From positions 2,294,001-2,358,000 of the forward strand of contig NZ_CP053836.1 in NCBI RefSeq assembly GCF_013201825.1: a stretch of DNA of 64,000 bases. The letters are read 5' to 3'. The position numbers and the translations under genes were made by a program. A model generated the notes under the pieces. It saw only the letters and a list, made by a program, of their open reading frames with translations, was not told where the DNA came from and did no database searches. Position 1 is the first letter of the stretch. Each line of letters starts with the position of its first letter. The DNA is from Halarcobacter ebronensis (GTDB lineage: Bacteria > Campylobacterota > Campylobacteria > Campylobacterales > Arcobacteraceae). This document shows, in pieces, positions 18,195 to 28,148 of the stretch.

Positions 18195-20771
18195 TTAACT
18201 TATTTTTACAACCACCTCATCACCTTGAACATCAAACTCCACACTTGAGCCCTCACCTATTTTATCTTCTAAAATTAAATCCGCTAATTTATCCTCAACA
18301 ATCTCGTATATTGCTCTTTTTAGTGGTCTTGCACCGTATACAGGATCAAATCCAACTTTTGCAATAAACTCTTTTGCAGCTTTTGTTAAAGAGATATTTA
18401 TATCTTTTTGCTCTACTCTTTTTTTAATACTTTTAAATAATATATCTACAATATTTGTAATCGCTTCAAGTCCTAATTGTTCAAATATAACAATATCATC
18501 AAGTCTATTTAGAAATTCTGGTCTAAAATATGCTTTTAATTCATTTAAAACCTCTTTTCTTCTTGCCTCTTTATCACTAATTTCAATAATTTTAGAACTT
18601 CCTATATTTGAAGTTAAAATTATTATAGTGTTTTTAAAGTCAACTGTTACACCTTTATTATCTGTTAATCTTCCATCATCTAATACTTGTAAAAGAATAT
18701 TAAATACATCAGGATGAGCTTTTTCAATCTCATCAAATAAAATTACACTATAAGGTTTTCTTCTAACTGCTTCTGTTAGTTGTCCACCCTCTTCATATCC
18801 AACATATCCAGGAGCAGCTCCCACAAGTCTGCTAACTGCATGTTTTTCCATATATTCACTCATATCAAATCTAATAAGAGCTTTTTCATCATCAAACAAA
18901 AATCTTGCTAATGTTTTTGCACTCTCAGTTTTACCAACTCCTGTTGGCCCTAAAAACATAAATGAACCAATAGGTCTAGACTCTTCACTTAATCCTGCTT
19001 TATTTCTTTTTATGGCTCTACTTATTGCTTTAAGGGCTTCATCTTGTCCAACAACATCTTTTTTTAGTTCATCTTCTACTTTTAAGATTCTCTCTTTTTC
19101 AGAATCCATCATTTTATTTACAGGGATTCCTGTCCATCTACTTACAATACTTGCAATCGCCTCTTCATCAACAGAGTTTCTAAGAAGTGTTCCCTCTTTT
19201 TGCATTCTTTCCCATTTTTCATGGTTCTCTTTGATTTTTGCTTCAAGGGATGGAATCTCTCCATACTCAATTGAAGCAGCTTTTTCAAAATTTGATTCTC
19301 TTTTTGCCCTTTCTGCTTGGGTTTTAAGTTCATCTATTTTTGCTTTTAGTTCACTAGCTGCATTAAAAGTTTGTTTTTCATTGTCAAACCTTGCTTCAAG
19401 ATTTTGTTTCTCTTCATTTAAGTTTGCAAGCTCTTTTTCTATTTGCTCTAATCTCTCATCATTTTTTTTAGTTTTTTCCATTTTAAGAGCCTCTTTTTCA
19501 ACATTTATTGTTTGAATCTCTCTTTTAATGGTTGATAGTGCAATTGGCTCACTCTCAATTTGCATTTTAAGTTCAGCAGCTGCTTCATCAATTAAGTCGA
19601 TTGCTTTATCTGGTAAAAACCTATCACTTATATATCTATCACTTAATTTTGCTGCTGCAACAAGGGCTGAATCATTTATAGTTACATTATGGTGTGTTTC
19701 AAGTCTTTGTTTGATCCCCCTTAAAATTTGTAAGGCTTCATTTACGCTTGGTTCATCAACATTAACAGGTTGAAACCTTCTTTGCATTGCGGCATCTTTT
19801 TCAAAATATTTTCTATACTCTTTTAATGTTGTTGCACCAATTGTATGAAGTTCACCTCTAGCCAAACTTGGTTTTAAAATATTTGCAGCATCCATCGAAC
19901 CTTCACTAGCTCCAGCTCCAATTATTGTATGAATCTCATCGATAAAAAGAATAATATTTCCAGCTTTTTTAACCTCATCAATTACTTTTTTTAATCTATC
20001 CTCAAACTCACCTCTGTATTTTGCCCCTGCAATTAGTGAACTCATATCTAAAGTTACAACTCTTTTATTTAATAGTGAAGTTGGAACATCTTTATTTACA
20101 ATTCTTTGTGCAAGTCCTTCAGCAATGGCAGTTTTTCCTGTTCCTGGTTCCCCTAATAAAATTGGATTGTTTTTTGTTTTTCTTATTAGAATTTGCATCA
20201 TCCTATTTATTTGTTCATCTCTACCAATTACTGGATCAAGTTCACCATCAATAGCCTTTTTGTTTAAATCTATTCCATATTTTCCTAAAGCTTCAAGATT
20301 TTCATCTGCGCTTGCACTATCAATAGTACTTCCTGCTCTCATTGCTTCAAGCTCTTTTTTTGCATCAAGTAAATTTATATATTTACCTAATACCTCTTTT
20401 AATACTTTTGAATCAAAGTTTGCAATAAGCCAAGTATCAACAGCTATAAATTTATCCCCTGTTTTTGCCATTAGCCCTTCTGCTTTTTGTAAAGATTCCA
20501 CAAAATTTCTTGAAAGTTTTATATTCTCTTTTGTTAAATTTGAAACAGCCGGAAGTTTACTTGCATAAGATTTAGCTTCAAGTTCAATTGCAGCTTTATC
20601 TTTATTCATTTTATTTAAAAGTTGATTTAATACAGAGTTTGTATTTGTTAATAACGCCCATAAAAGATGTATAACTTCAACTTCTTGATTTTTATTATGT
20701 AAAGCCAAAGCTACTGAAGAATCAATAGTTTCAGCTAGTTGATTTGTTAGTTTTTCAAATAGTTTATTCAT
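18195..20771 (-). CDS. clpB: ClpB disaggregase (AAA+ chaperone)
   Basis: 858 residues from the ATG at 20771. A GTG three codons earlier lies inside the Shine-Dalgarno region and is not a likely start. Order: N-terminal repeat domain, NBD1 with Walker [10 protein letters not shown] (~residue 205), the coiled-coil M domain (~400-520, rich in Glu/Lys), NBD2 with GPTGVGKTE (~605), and the C-terminal domain. ClpB with DnaK extracts proteins from aggregates. The upstream sequence has a consensus promoter overlapping CIRCE half-sites, so HrcA-type heat-shock repression is expected. Confidence 0.96.
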   Translation of the reverse strand: MNKLFEKLTNQLAETIDSSVALALHNKNQEVEVIHLLWALLTNTNSVLNQLLNKMNKDKAAIELEAKSYASKLPAVSNLTKENIKLSRNFVESLQKAEGLMAKTGDKFIAVDTWLIANFDSKVLKEVLGKYINLLDAKKELEAMRAGSTIDSASADENLEALGKYGIDLNKKAIDGELDPVIGRDEQINRMMQILIRKTKNNPILLGEPGTGKTAIAEGLAQRIVNKDVPTSLLNKRVVTLDMSSLIAGAKYRGEFEDRLKKVIDEVKKAGNIILFIDEIHTIIGAGASEGSMDAANILKPSLARGELHTIGATTLKEYRKYFEKDAAMQRRFQPVNVDEPSVNEALQILRGIKQRLETHHNVTINDSALVAAAKLSDRYISDRFLPDKAIDLIDEAAAELKMQIESEPIALSTIKREIQTINVEKEALKMEKTKKNDERLEQIEKELANLNEEKQNLEARFDNEKQTFNAASELKAKIDELKTQAERAKRESNFEKAASIEYGEIPSLEAKIKENHEKWERMQKEGTLLRNSVDEEAIASIVSRWTGIPVNKMMDSEKERILKVEDELKKDVVGQDEALKAISRAIKRNKAGLSEESRPIGSFMFLGPTGVGKTESAKTLARFLFDDEKALIRFDMSEYMEKHAVSRLVGAAPGYVGYEEGGQLTEAVRRKPYSVILFDEIEKAHPDVFNILLQVLDDGRLTDNKGVTVDFKNTIIILTSNIGSSKIIEISDKEARRKEVLNELKAYFRPEFLNRLDDIVIFEQLGLEAITNIVDILFKSIKKRVEQKDINISLTKAAKEFIAKVGFDPVYGARPLKRAIYEIVEDKLADLILEDKIGEGSSVEFDVQGDEVVVKIS

Positions 20772-20773
20772 AT

Positions 20774-20833
20774 TTAGCACTCCTAATGTTTAATTGCTAA
20801 GAGTATTATACTACTTGAGTGCTAATTTGTCAA
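20774..20833 (-). promoter_or_regulatory. clpB promoter with CIRCE-type repressor sites
   Basis: On the minus strand TTGACA (20828-20833), 17 bp, TATAAT (20805-20810): an exact sigma-70 consensus. A perfect CIRCE right arm GAGTGCTAA (20774-20782) lies at the Shine-Dalgarno, with TTAGCAATT (20792-20800) nine bases before it as an imperfect left arm. A perfect left arm TTAGCACTC (20817-20825) sits inside the promoter spacer. Repressor binding would block both promoter and early transcript. Confidence 0.75.
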
Positions 20834-20834
20834 G

Positions 20835-22994
20835 TTAAATTTCAAAAGTATATGAATGTGAGATGTTTTTAGGCAATTTTATTGTAAAACAGCACCCTTT
20901 ATAGTTTTTATCTTCAACCTTATAATTGATATTTTTTACATAAAACTCACCTCTCATATGGTCAACTATTATCTGATGGGACATATAAAGACCAATTCCA
21001 GTACCTTGTGATTTATGTTTTGTAGTAAAATATGGATCAAAAATTTTAAGTAAAATACTATCAGGGATCCCTCCTGCATTATCACTAAATTTTAATTTAT
21101 AAGAGTCTCTATTTACAAGCTCTCTAATCTCTATTATTCTAGGAGAGATATCATTAGCAATAAAGGCATCTTTTGAGTTGTTAATTAGATTGATAATTAC
21201 TTGAATAAACTCATTTGGATAACCTTCAACTTCAAACTTTTTATCTAAAAAATCTGTTTTAATAACCAAATTATGATTTTTTATACTTGCTTGGAGTAGT
21301 TTTAATGCCTTATCAATTGAGTCTCTAATTTCAAATTTTTCTAAACTTTTGTCAATTCTAAAAAAGTTTCTAAAGTCATCAATTGTTTTTGAAAGATACA
21401 GAGCATTTTGAACAATCATATCCATTGCTATATCTATTTGTTTATCTTCTAATATTCCAAACTCTTTTTCAAGTTTAATACTACTTGCACTTGTACTAAT
21501 AACATTTAATGGTTGTCTCCATTGATGGGCAATATTTCCAATCATCTCTCCCATTGATGCCATTTTTGTTTGTTGAAATAAAAGTTTGTCTTTACTTTTT
21601 ACATCACTTATATCTATTAAAGCAGAAACCCTAATATTTTTACCATCTAGTTTTAAAAATTTACCTTGAACCAATCCATTAATTATAGTTCCATCTTTTC
21701 TACAAAAATCAACTTCATAGGGTTCAAGAATATTCTTTTTAAATCTCTCTTTTACAAGCTCTTTATAATCTTCACTTACAAAATCCAATACATTTCTACC
21801 TATGGCTTCCTCTTTTGATTCAAAACCAAAAATTTCAACAGTTACATCATTTAAGTCAATAATATCATATCCAGAAGAGAGTACAATTGACTCCATAGTA
21901 GAGTTAAAAAGTGCTTTAAAGCTACTTAGAGATTGCTCTAATTTATCTTCTCTTTTATCAATCTCTTCTTGCATTTTGCTAAAACTATTTAGCAGTTTGT
22001 TAAACTCATCATAATACATATCTTTATGTTCTAAACTATAGTGTCCATCTGCAATTTTTGAAGTTATTGTATGAAGATTATCAAAAGATTTAAATATCTT
22101 TTTAGAAATTTTAAATGAAAAATAGATTGACAAGGCAATAAAAAAAATGATTAATAAAATAAAAACTACTACAATATAGTATATTGGTCTCATTATCTCA
22201 TTGTAATTATTTCTTACTATAAGATACCAGCCTGTTCTACTATTTTGCCAATAGGAACCATATTGCTTCTCTCCACTTACATTTGATTTGAAAACCCCAT
22301 GAGAGTCAGGACTTTTTTTATTAATAAGTTCAGTAAAAACCTCTGAAGAGCTTGCATCATATCTTTGTGAAATCAAAGCTTTTGTATCTGGATTCATTAT
22401 AATAATTCCATTTCTATCAAAAACTCTAATCATATGAGAACCATCTTGATTTTTAAACTTTATTACAAATGTAGACAAACTTGACAAATCTATTAAAACT
22501 ACCCCTATTTTATTGCCCATTTTAAAGCTATATGAGATAGTAGGAGTTTCATCAACAGATGAAAGAAACACATTTGACCAATAAACATTTGTACTTTTTA
22601 ACTTTTTATAATACTCTTTATTTGAATAATCAAAACCTTTATAAACATTTTGTTGTACTGACTTTGAATAGAAGTTTTCAACAGTACCATCTTTATTTAA
22701 AACCAGAATTGAAGAGATAAAACTTTTTAACTCTAAAAGATTGTTTATTGAACTTTTATCATCTAAACCATAATTTCTCTTGATATATCTTGATACATCA
22801 TCAATCTCATTAATCAGTTCATTTATCTTTGTATTTACTTGCTTTAACACAAGGCTTTGATTAAAATTTATCAACTCTTTTTTTGAATTATAAATATTTA
22901 TAATCGACAATGTCCCTACTGTAATAATTACTGAAATAGTAATCAACATTAGCAGATGAAGTATCTGCTTATTTAAACTCTTCTCTTTCATCAT
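20835..22994 (-). CDS. Membrane sensor histidine kinase
   Basis: 719 residues. One membrane helix (~14-36), a periplasmic domain of ~240 residues of the dCache kind ([11 protein letters not shown]), a second helix (~272-296), HAMP, and PAS ([18 protein letters not shown]). Then come the H-box [18 protein letters not shown], the N-box [11 protein letters not shown], and G boxes SDNAGGIPD and [11 protein letters not shown]. All catalytic motifs are intact. It directly follows a periplasmic binding protein gene (3-bp gap), so the two are likely a ligand-sensing pair. No response regulator is adjacent. Confidence 0.87.
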   Translation of the reverse strand: MMKEKSLNKQILHLLMLITISVIITVGTLSIINIYNSKKELINFNQSLVLKQVNTKINELINEIDDVSRYIKRNYGLDDKSSINNLLELKSFISSILVLNKDGTVENFYSKSVQQNVYKGFDYSNKEYYKKLKSTNVYWSNVFLSSVDETPTISYSFKMGNKIGVVLIDLSSLSTFVIKFKNQDGSHMIRVFDRNGIIIMNPDTKALISQRYDASSSEVFTELINKKSPDSHGVFKSNVSGEKQYGSYWQNSRTGWYLIVRNNYNEIMRPIYYIVVVFILLIIFFIALSIYFSFKISKKIFKSFDNLHTITSKIADGHYSLEHKDMYYDEFNKLLNSFSKMQEEIDKREDKLEQSLSSFKALFNSTMESIVLSSGYDIIDLNDVTVEIFGFESKEEAIGRNVLDFVSEDYKELVKERFKKNILEPYEVDFCRKDGTIINGLVQGKFLKLDGKNIRVSALIDISDVKSKDKLLFQQTKMASMGEMIGNIAHQWRQPLNVISTSASSIKLEKEFGILEDKQIDIAMDMIVQNALYLSKTIDDFRNFFRIDKSLEKFEIRDSIDKALKLLQASIKNHNLVIKTDFLDKKFEVEGYPNEFIQVIINLINNSKDAFIANDISPRIIEIRELVNRDSYKLKFSDNAGGIPDSILLKIFDPYFTTKHKSQGTGIGLYMSHQIIVDHMRGEFYVKNINYKVEDKNYKGCCFTIKLPKNISHSYTFEI

Positions 22995-22997
22995 AAC

Positions 22998-24101
22998 CTA
23001 TTCTATTTTAACAAAATTCCCATTTTTCACTTGGGTTAAATATTGTTCTTTATTTACATCACCAAATTCGTCAAATAGTATATACCCTTGCAAACCCTGA
23101 AATTTTTTTATTTTCAATAACTCATTTTTAAACTCTTTTATATTTTGATTTTTTCTTAAAACCTCCAAAATAATAAGTCCTGTTTCGTATCCTTGGGCAG
23201 AAAAAGTGGTTGGAATTGTATTAAACTTTTTTTTATATTTATTTACAAAATCTAAATATCTCTCTCCTTTAGAGTTTTCATCATATGAAGATAAAAATAT
23301 TGTTCCTTCTATATTTTTTCCACCCTCAGTTATAAACTCAGTAGTTTGTGCCCAAGCTGAAGTTATGATTTTTTGTTTAATACCATTTATTCTAAGATAT
23401 TGAATCAACTTTGAAGAGTCCAATGAACCTGCAACAATAAGAAGGGCATCCACTTTTTTAAGAGCTTTTATTTTCTTTAATATCTCTTCAAAACTTTCAT
23501 CAAAGGTGCTAACTGAAAGATAATTTTTCCCAAGACTACTAAAAAGTGATTTTTGCATATTTTTAATATAACTGTCTGAATAATCCTTATTTTTTAAGTC
23601 ATAGATTGCATAAATATCAGTTAGATTATTTTTAATTAGATATTCTAAAAGTATCTCAAATTTTTTTTGTGATTGTGCCATTTGCACTCTTAAAAAATTA
23701 TCATCAATCCCACTAAAAGTGCTACTGCTTGCTGAAGGTGAAATAAAAACTATATCGCTATTTTTTGTTTCCTCTAGGGATACTTTTACCATTGAGCTTG
23801 TTGTATTACCAACTACCAAAGAGATTTTTTCTTCTTTAAAGAAATTAATAATTTTTTTTGCTTGACTTTCATTTTGCATATCATCTTTTACTAAAAGTCT
23901 AAGTTTGGTATTACCTATTTTGTAATCACTATCTTCAAAAGCTAATCTAAGCCCATTTAAAACCGAATGTCCTAAATCAGAGTATTTTCCACTTAGTCCA
24001 CCAATGAAACCTATTCTAATTTGATCGCTTTTTTTTATAAAAAAAATAAACAGTAAGAAACAAGTAAAAAAAATAATTAATAAAATAATAGTTTTTTTCA
24101 T
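22998..24101 (-). CDS. Periplasmic substrate-binding protein, Leu/Ile/Val (LivJ) class
   Basis: 367 residues. An N-terminal hydrophobic segment (signal or anchor, ILLIIFFTCFLLFIFFI) precedes a type I periplasmic-binding fold starting RIGFIGGLSGKYSDLGHSVL. The fold contains the usual VGNTTSSMVKVSLEE and ISPSASSSTF stretches. A GGAGAG site supports the start. No permease or ATPase is nearby, and it is followed at once by a sensor kinase, so it probably delivers a ligand signal to that kinase rather than serving transport. Confidence 0.82.
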   Translation of the reverse strand: MKKTIILLIIFFTCFLLFIFFIKKSDQIRIGFIGGLSGKYSDLGHSVLNGLRLAFEDSDYKIGNTKLRLLVKDDMQNESQAKKIINFFKEEKISLVVGNTTSSMVKVSLEETKNSDIVFISPSASSSTFSGIDDNFLRVQMAQSQKKFEILLEYLIKNNLTDIYAIYDLKNKDYSDSYIKNMQKSLFSSLGKNYLSVSTFDESFEEILKKIKALKKVDALLIVAGSLDSSKLIQYLRINGIKQKIITSAWAQTTEFITEGGKNIEGTIFLSSYDENSKGERYLDFVNKYKKKFNTIPTTFSAQGYETGLIILEVLRKNQNIKEFKNELLKIKKFQGLQGYILFDEFGDVNKEQYLTQVKNGNFVKIE

Positions 24102-24197
24102 TTTCTCTCCATTGTTATAATTAATTATACAATTTCAAACCTATATTTATCTTTCTTTACAAAAAATCATACTAGAATTCAACTCTTAGGAGATTAT

Positions 24198-24764
24198 ATG
24201 AAGTGTGGTATAGATGAAGCAGGAAGAGGTCCACTAGCTGGTCCCTTAGTTGTGGCGGGTGTAGTTATAAAAAAAGAGATAAAAGGCTTAAATGACTCAA
24301 AAAAGCTAACAGAAAAAAAAAGAGAAGAGCTTTTTGATGTTATTATTAAAAATTGTGATTTTCATATAGTTTTTAAAAGCGCTAAAGAGATTGATGAAAA
24401 AGGTATTAGCTCATGTCTAAAAAGCTCAATTTTGGAGATTATGGAAAATATTGAAGCAAATTCTTATCTAATGGATGGAAATACCTCTTTTGGAATAAAA
24501 ACACTTCAACACAAAATAAAAGCAGATGCTACAGAAGAGGAAGTTAGTGCAGCCTCTATTTTAGCTAAAGTTAGTAGAGATAGATTTATGTGTGAGATTG
24601 CTTCAAAATATCCAAACTATAACTTTGAAAAACACAAAGGATATGGCACACAAGAGCATGTTGATACAATCAAAAAGTTTGGAAGATGTGAACTTCATAG
24701 AAAAAGCTTCAAACTAAAAGCCTTGGGTGAAGAGAGCCTAGGAGTTCAAAAAACTCTCTTTTAA
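24198..24764 (+). CDS. rnhB: Ribonuclease HII
   Basis: 188 residues. The catalytic DEAGRG at residues 5-10 (GIDEAGRGPLAG) and the later acidic residues, including the D in LMDGN and in KADATEEEVSAASI, fit RNase HII. It cuts RNA of RNA-DNA hybrids and removes misincorporated ribonucleotides. AGGAG at 24189-24193 supports the start. It is a single-gene unit between divergent and convergent neighbours. Confidence 0.95.
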   Translation: MKCGIDEAGRGPLAGPLVVAGVVIKKEIKGLNDSKKLTEKKREELFDVIIKNCDFHIVFKSAKEIDEKGISSCLKSSILEIMENIEANSYLMDGNTSFGIKTLQHKIKADATEEEVSAASILAKVSRDRFMCEIASKYPNYNFEKHKGYGTQEHVDTIKKFGRCELHRKSFKLKALGEESLGVQKTLF

Positions 24765-24767
24765 ACC

Positions 24768-25088
24768 CTATTTTGAAACTTCACCAATTTTGTTTTCAAT
24801 TGACTGAACTTTCCCTTTTAATCTATTACTATGACCTTTTCTAATATCAAAAGTGATTGGAGAATAAACTCTGTTACAACCTAATTTATCCAAGGTATCA
24901 TAACATTTTTGGATTATTTCTAAAGCTTTTGAAAGTTCTTCTGTTTCAATAATTGTTGCCATTGGAGTTAATTGATAAGAAACCCCTGAATCTCTAATTA
25001 CTTTTATAACCTCTGCCACATATTCACTTTTGCTCTCACTGCCGTCTGTTGGGAACATTGCCATTTGTAATAATACGCTCATTTTCAA
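24768..25088 (-). CDS. MTH1187/DUF77-family thiamine-binding protein
   Basis: 106 residues with a ferredoxin-like alpha/beta pattern: SVLLQMAMFPTDGSESKSEY at the N-terminus, then YQLTPMATIIETEEL in the middle. This fits the MTH1187/YqgV (DUF77) family, whose members bind thiamine. The partner or pathway is not shown by the neighbours, and there is no thiamine gene nearby. Its stop is 3 bp from the rnhB stop, with no terminator between. Confidence 0.8.
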   Translation of the reverse strand: MKMSVLLQMAMFPTDGSESKSEYVAEVIKVIRDSGVSYQLTPMATIIETEELSKALEIIQKCYDTLDKLGCNRVYSPITFDIRKGHSNRLKGKVQSIENKIGEVSK

Positions 25089-25239
25089 CCTTATTAAATA
25101 ATATATTTTGAGTAATTATATTACATTAAATTTTAAGTGAAAATATTTAAATTTTAAAAAAATATTTATTTTATTAATTTAAGACATCTTCATCAAATTT
25201 ACGTTAATATGACAAAATAAATATTTAAAAAGGAGCAAT

Positions 25240-25578
25240 ATGCAACTAGAAGTTTCACCTGAAGTTCTACTATCACAACTTGGCTACACAAAAAGTGATT
25301 CAGCACTAAAACAAGCACAAACAATAATGAAACAAACAAAAGAGTTTGATAAGTTTTCAAAACATATCATAAGTTTAAATGACAATTTAAAAAAAATGAA
25401 TGCCTATGTGGCTCTATCTAACTCATCAGAATACTTAAAAATTAAATGTGATGAAAATGACGCAGATGAAATATTAGAAGAGTTCCATGATTATGTTAAT
25501 CAATGGGCAGAAAAATATAATGTTGATCTTCAAAAACTTGATAAAAAAGAAGTTTATTATATTTTAGGAACAAAATAA
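25240..25578 (+). CDS. Conserved small hypothetical protein
   Basis: 112 residues, predicted mostly alpha-helical, with no signal or membrane segment. AAAGGAGC supports the start and a strong terminator follows, so it is a single-gene unit. I recognise no motif. The codon use and length look like a real gene rather than an accidental frame. Confidence 0.7.
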   Translation: MQLEVSPEVLLSQLGYTKSDSALKQAQTIMKQTKEFDKFSKHIISLNDNLKKMNAYVALSNSSEYLKIKCDENDADEILEEFHDYVNQWAEKYNVDLQKLDKKEVYYILGTK

Positions 25579-25584
25579 CACTCT

Positions 25585-25610
25585 AGGGGGATCTTATTCC
25601 CCCTCTTTTT
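25585..25610 (+). terminator. Intrinsic terminator
   Basis: AGGGGGA / TCCCCCT 7-bp stem with a 6-base loop followed by CTTTTT. It ends the preceding 112-residue gene. Confidence 0.85.
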
Positions 25611-25662
25611 AATTTATCATATATAATTCAAACTTATAATTTAAATATAATTATTTAAATTA

Positions 25663-25694
25663 TTGACAAACGCTATATATTATATTATACTACG
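25663..25694 (+). promoter_or_regulatory. Sigma-70 promoter with ModE-like dyad, globin operon
   Basis: TTGACA (25663-25668), 17 bp, TATACT (25686-25691). Overlapping the -10 is CGCTATATA-N6-TATACTACG (25671-25694), a 9-6-9 dyad. The same left arm precedes the operon at 29225. The form resembles the ModE operator of the molybdate system. Confidence 0.6.
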
Positions 25695-25748
25695 AAGTTC
25701 ATTTACTTAAACTACTTGCATTTTTCACAAATTAAGTAAAGGACAAAT

Positions 25749-26348
25749 ATGAATGCAAAAAATTCATACCAAAATTTGGATTATGAAAATCTTCCAAATA
25801 TAAAAAAATTCACTGCATGTGATATTACACAAAAATTCAATCCTACTGGAATAAAAGAACCAATGATTGATTTTGTATTTCCTGAAATCCCCTTCCCTCC
25901 AAAATATTTTTATGAAGAGTTAGGAGAAGAGAAAATTAGAGAACTGGTTTTTTATCACCACAATTTAATGAGAAAAAGTGCCATTGGACATCTCTTTACC
26001 CATGAAGAAGATAAGTTTAAAATTGTACTTGACAGAACTGCTGATTTCTTTCTTGAAGCTTTAGGTGGTGGAGAAAAATACTCTTCAAAATATGGACATC
26101 CTCACTTAAGAGCTAGACATTTCCCTTTTACAATTGACGAAAAAGCAAGAGAGATTTGGCTTATGTTTTTTAAAAAAGCTTTAAAAGATTTAGATGTTCC
26201 AAAAAAATATATAAAAGCTTTTTGGGAGTGGTTGGAGCCAATGTCCCTTAGAATGATAAATAGAAGAACAATGATGGAACTTCCTAAAAGATACCCTTTT
26301 GAAGCAATTGCCAATGAGTTTGGCTTAGGAGAAAATAATGAAAAGTAG
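25749..26348 (+). CDS. Truncated haemoglobin (globin-fold haem protein)
   Basis: 199 residues. The C-terminal ~130 residues fit a group II-like truncated globin: REL...YHHNLMRKSAIGHLF, then SKYGHPHLRARHFPFTI, in which the His of the last motif is the likely proximal haem ligand, and a Trp-rich end helix WEWLEP. The N-terminal ~60 residues are an extra, family-unknown extension. It heads an operon with a FecB-like binding protein, overlapping it by 11 bp, under a promoter with a ModE-like dyad. A role in oxygen, NO or redox handling linked to metal uptake is inference. Confidence 0.78.
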   Translation: MNAKNSYQNLDYENLPNIKKFTACDITQKFNPTGIKEPMIDFVFPEIPFPPKYFYEELGEEKIRELVFYHHNLMRKSAIGHLFTHEEDKFKIVLDRTADFFLEALGGGEKYSSKYGHPHLRARHFPFTIDEKAREIWLMFFKKALKDLDVPKKYIKAFWEWLEPMSLRMINRRTMMELPKRYPFEAIANEFGLGENNEK

Positions 26349-27378
26349 TAAAATACTAATATATCTTCTCCTTTTTTGTTTTATAAATTTATCACTGCAA
26401 GCAAAAACCATAACTGATATGAGTTACACAAAAGTTGAGATTCCAGATAAAATAGAAAAGGTTTTTGGTTCTGCACCACCAACCACATATTTAATCTCGC
26501 TTTTTAATCCAAATATTCTTGTAGGGCATAACTTCCCTGTTTACAATATAAATAACTTTGCTTCAAAAGAGTATGTGGGTGAATATTTTATGAATCTTCC
26601 TATTTTAGGAGGATGGCAAGGGAACCAAAAAGGTGCAAGTATTGAAAAACTTTTAAGTTTAAACACTCAAGTTATCTTCTCTTGGCAAAATGATTTTTTA
26701 CTAAAAAAAGTTGAGAACAGTTTAAAAAACATTAATATACCTGTTGTAATGGTTGATGCAGACAACTTAGAAAAGATGCCTGAAACTTTCAAATTTTTGG
26801 GAGAAGTTCTAAATGATGAAAAAAGAGGAGAGGAACTATCATTATATGCAAAAAACTCTATCTCTTATATAAAAAGTATTACTGAGAATATTAGTGATAA
26901 AGAGCAAAAAAGCTTTTATTATGCAGAAGGAAATGAAGGGCTTCAAAGTGACTGTACCTACTCTTTTCATACTACGCCATTTAGATTTATAAAAGCAAAA
27001 AATATCTATATGTGTGCACAAAAAGATACCATGGGGATGGAGAGCATAAATTTTGAAACAATTTTAAATGCAGACCCTGATTTTATAATTGTTCAGTCTC
27101 CAAAGTTTTATAAAAAGATATTTATAGATGAGAAATGGAAAATTTTAAAAGCTGTAAAAAATAGAAATGTTTATCTAGTCCCAAGAGTTCCTTTTAACTG
27201 GATAGATAGACCTCCTTCTTTTATGAGACTTATTGCAATTCATTGGTTAAGCAAAATCTTCTATCCTAATAGATACACAAAAGATATCAACGAAGAGATA
27301 AAAGATTTTTATAAACTCTTCTTTAATAAAGAGCTAAATACTATAGAGTTACAAAGTATCATAAAAGAGGCTTTTTAA
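26338..27378 (+). CDS. Periplasmic metal(-chelate)-binding protein, FecB/BtuF class (copy 1)
   Basis: 346 residues with signal peptide ILIYLLLFCFINLSLQA. It is of the helical-backbone type III class: GSAPPTTYLISLFNPNILVG, then PDFIIVQSP, and near the end VPFNWIDRPPSFMRLIAIHW. Blocks such as FYYAEGNEGLQSDC are shared with its paralog at 28149-29108. It is the likely receptor for the FecCD/ATPase pair at 30141-31894. FecB-like MolA of Haemophilus influenzae binds molybdate/tungstate; iron, cobalamin or another chelate is the alternative. Confidence 0.8.
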   Translation: MKSSKILIYLLLFCFINLSLQAKTITDMSYTKVEIPDKIEKVFGSAPPTTYLISLFNPNILVGHNFPVYNINNFASKEYVGEYFMNLPILGGWQGNQKGASIEKLLSLNTQVIFSWQNDFLLKKVENSLKNINIPVVMVDADNLEKMPETFKFLGEVLNDEKRGEELSLYAKNSISYIKSITENISDKEQKSFYYAEGNEGLQSDCTYSFHTTPFRFIKAKNIYMCAQKDTMGMESINFETILNADPDFIIVQSPKFYKKIFIDEKWKILKAVKNRNVYLVPRVPFNWIDRPPSFMRLIAIHWLSKIFYPNRYTKDINEEIKDFYKLFFNKELNTIELQSIIKEAF

Positions 27379-27381
27379 ACC

Positions 27382-27407
27382 TAAGAAGATACCAAAGTAT
27401 CTTCTTA
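27382..27407. terminator. Bidirectional terminator
   Basis: Perfect 11-bp inverted repeat TAAGAAGATAC / GTATCTTCTTA with a CAAA loop, between convergent genes. The right arm overlaps the methyltransferase stop codon. Confidence 0.75.
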
Positions 27408-28145
27408 AGCTATATCCCAAACTAAAACTCCAATACTAGAGAAAGTCTCTCTTATAACTTTGCCCTCTTTTTCATAAGGTCTTAAAAATTCAATTGCCTC
27501 ATCAATAGAGATATCCATATCTTTTAATTTTAGATGTTCCACTACATCTTTTGCAATCTCTTCTATTGTTCCTTCTTGAGTCCAATTATGCTCAAAAAAC
27601 TCCTCTTTTGTTTCATATCCTAAAGAGTTAAGATACTCTTTTGTCATATTAAACTTATTTACTGTTCCTTCAAACTCATATCCTAAAAGTTTCATTATAT
27701 CATCCATAATTGGACTATGTCTATCTTTAGAAAAAGAGACAAAAATACAGCTTTTTTTTGATAAATTCATCATTGTATGCAAATCTTCAATAGAACTAAT
27801 AGCTGGTGTCATTGCACTTAAAACAATATCATACTGTTCATCTGTATTAAACTTTTTAAAATCCTCTTTTATCAATCTTATATTATCAATTGCATTTTTA
27901 TCAATATACTCTTTAAAACGACCTAACATTCCACTAGATAAATCAACTCCTAAAATAGAACTTGCATCTTTTGATATTATTGAACTATATAATCCAGTTC
28001 CACAGCCAATATCCAATACACTTTTATTGCTAAAATCTACTCCAAACTCTTTTACTCTTTTTAAAACTCTATTTGGAGTAATTAATCCCTCCTCTTCCAT
28101 TGGTGTTGGATAATTTTTTGATTTAAAATCCCAAAATTGTTCCAT
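27405..28145 (-). CDS. Class I SAM-dependent methyltransferase
   Basis: 246 residues. The S-adenosylmethionine-binding motif VLDIGCGTGLYSSI lies near residue 43, followed by an acidic residue at LGVDLSSGM. The substrate is not evident. It begins 3 bp after the stop of the binding-protein gene upstream on the same strand, so they form a two-gene unit within the metal-uptake island. A role in making or modifying a metal chelator is possible but not shown. Confidence 0.82.
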   Translation of the reverse strand: MEQFWDFKSKNYPTPMEEEGLITPNRVLKRVKEFGVDFSNKSVLDIGCGTGLYSSIISKDASSILGVDLSSGMLGRFKEYIDKNAIDNIRLIKEDFKKFNTDEQYDIVLSAMTPAISSIEDLHTMMNLSKKSCIFVSFSKDRHSPIMDDIMKLLGYEFEGTVNKFNMTKEYLNSLGYETKEEFFEHNWTQEGTIEEIAKDVVEHLKLKDMDISIDEAIEFLRPYEKEGKVIRETFSSIGVLVWDIA

Positions 28146-28148
28146 TTT

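Noticed and set aside
19012-19515. Long open frame on the plus strand opposite clpB
   Set aside because: It is the antisense shadow of a highly conserved gene, rich in Ser/Phe/Leu as expected from reverse-reading Lys/Glu codons, with no ribosome site or recognisable fold.
20772-20780. clpB start at the GTG (20780)
   Set aside because: This GTG is part of the Shine-Dalgarno/CIRCE arm. The ATG at 20771 follows AGGAG at proper distance and gives the normal ClpB N-terminus.
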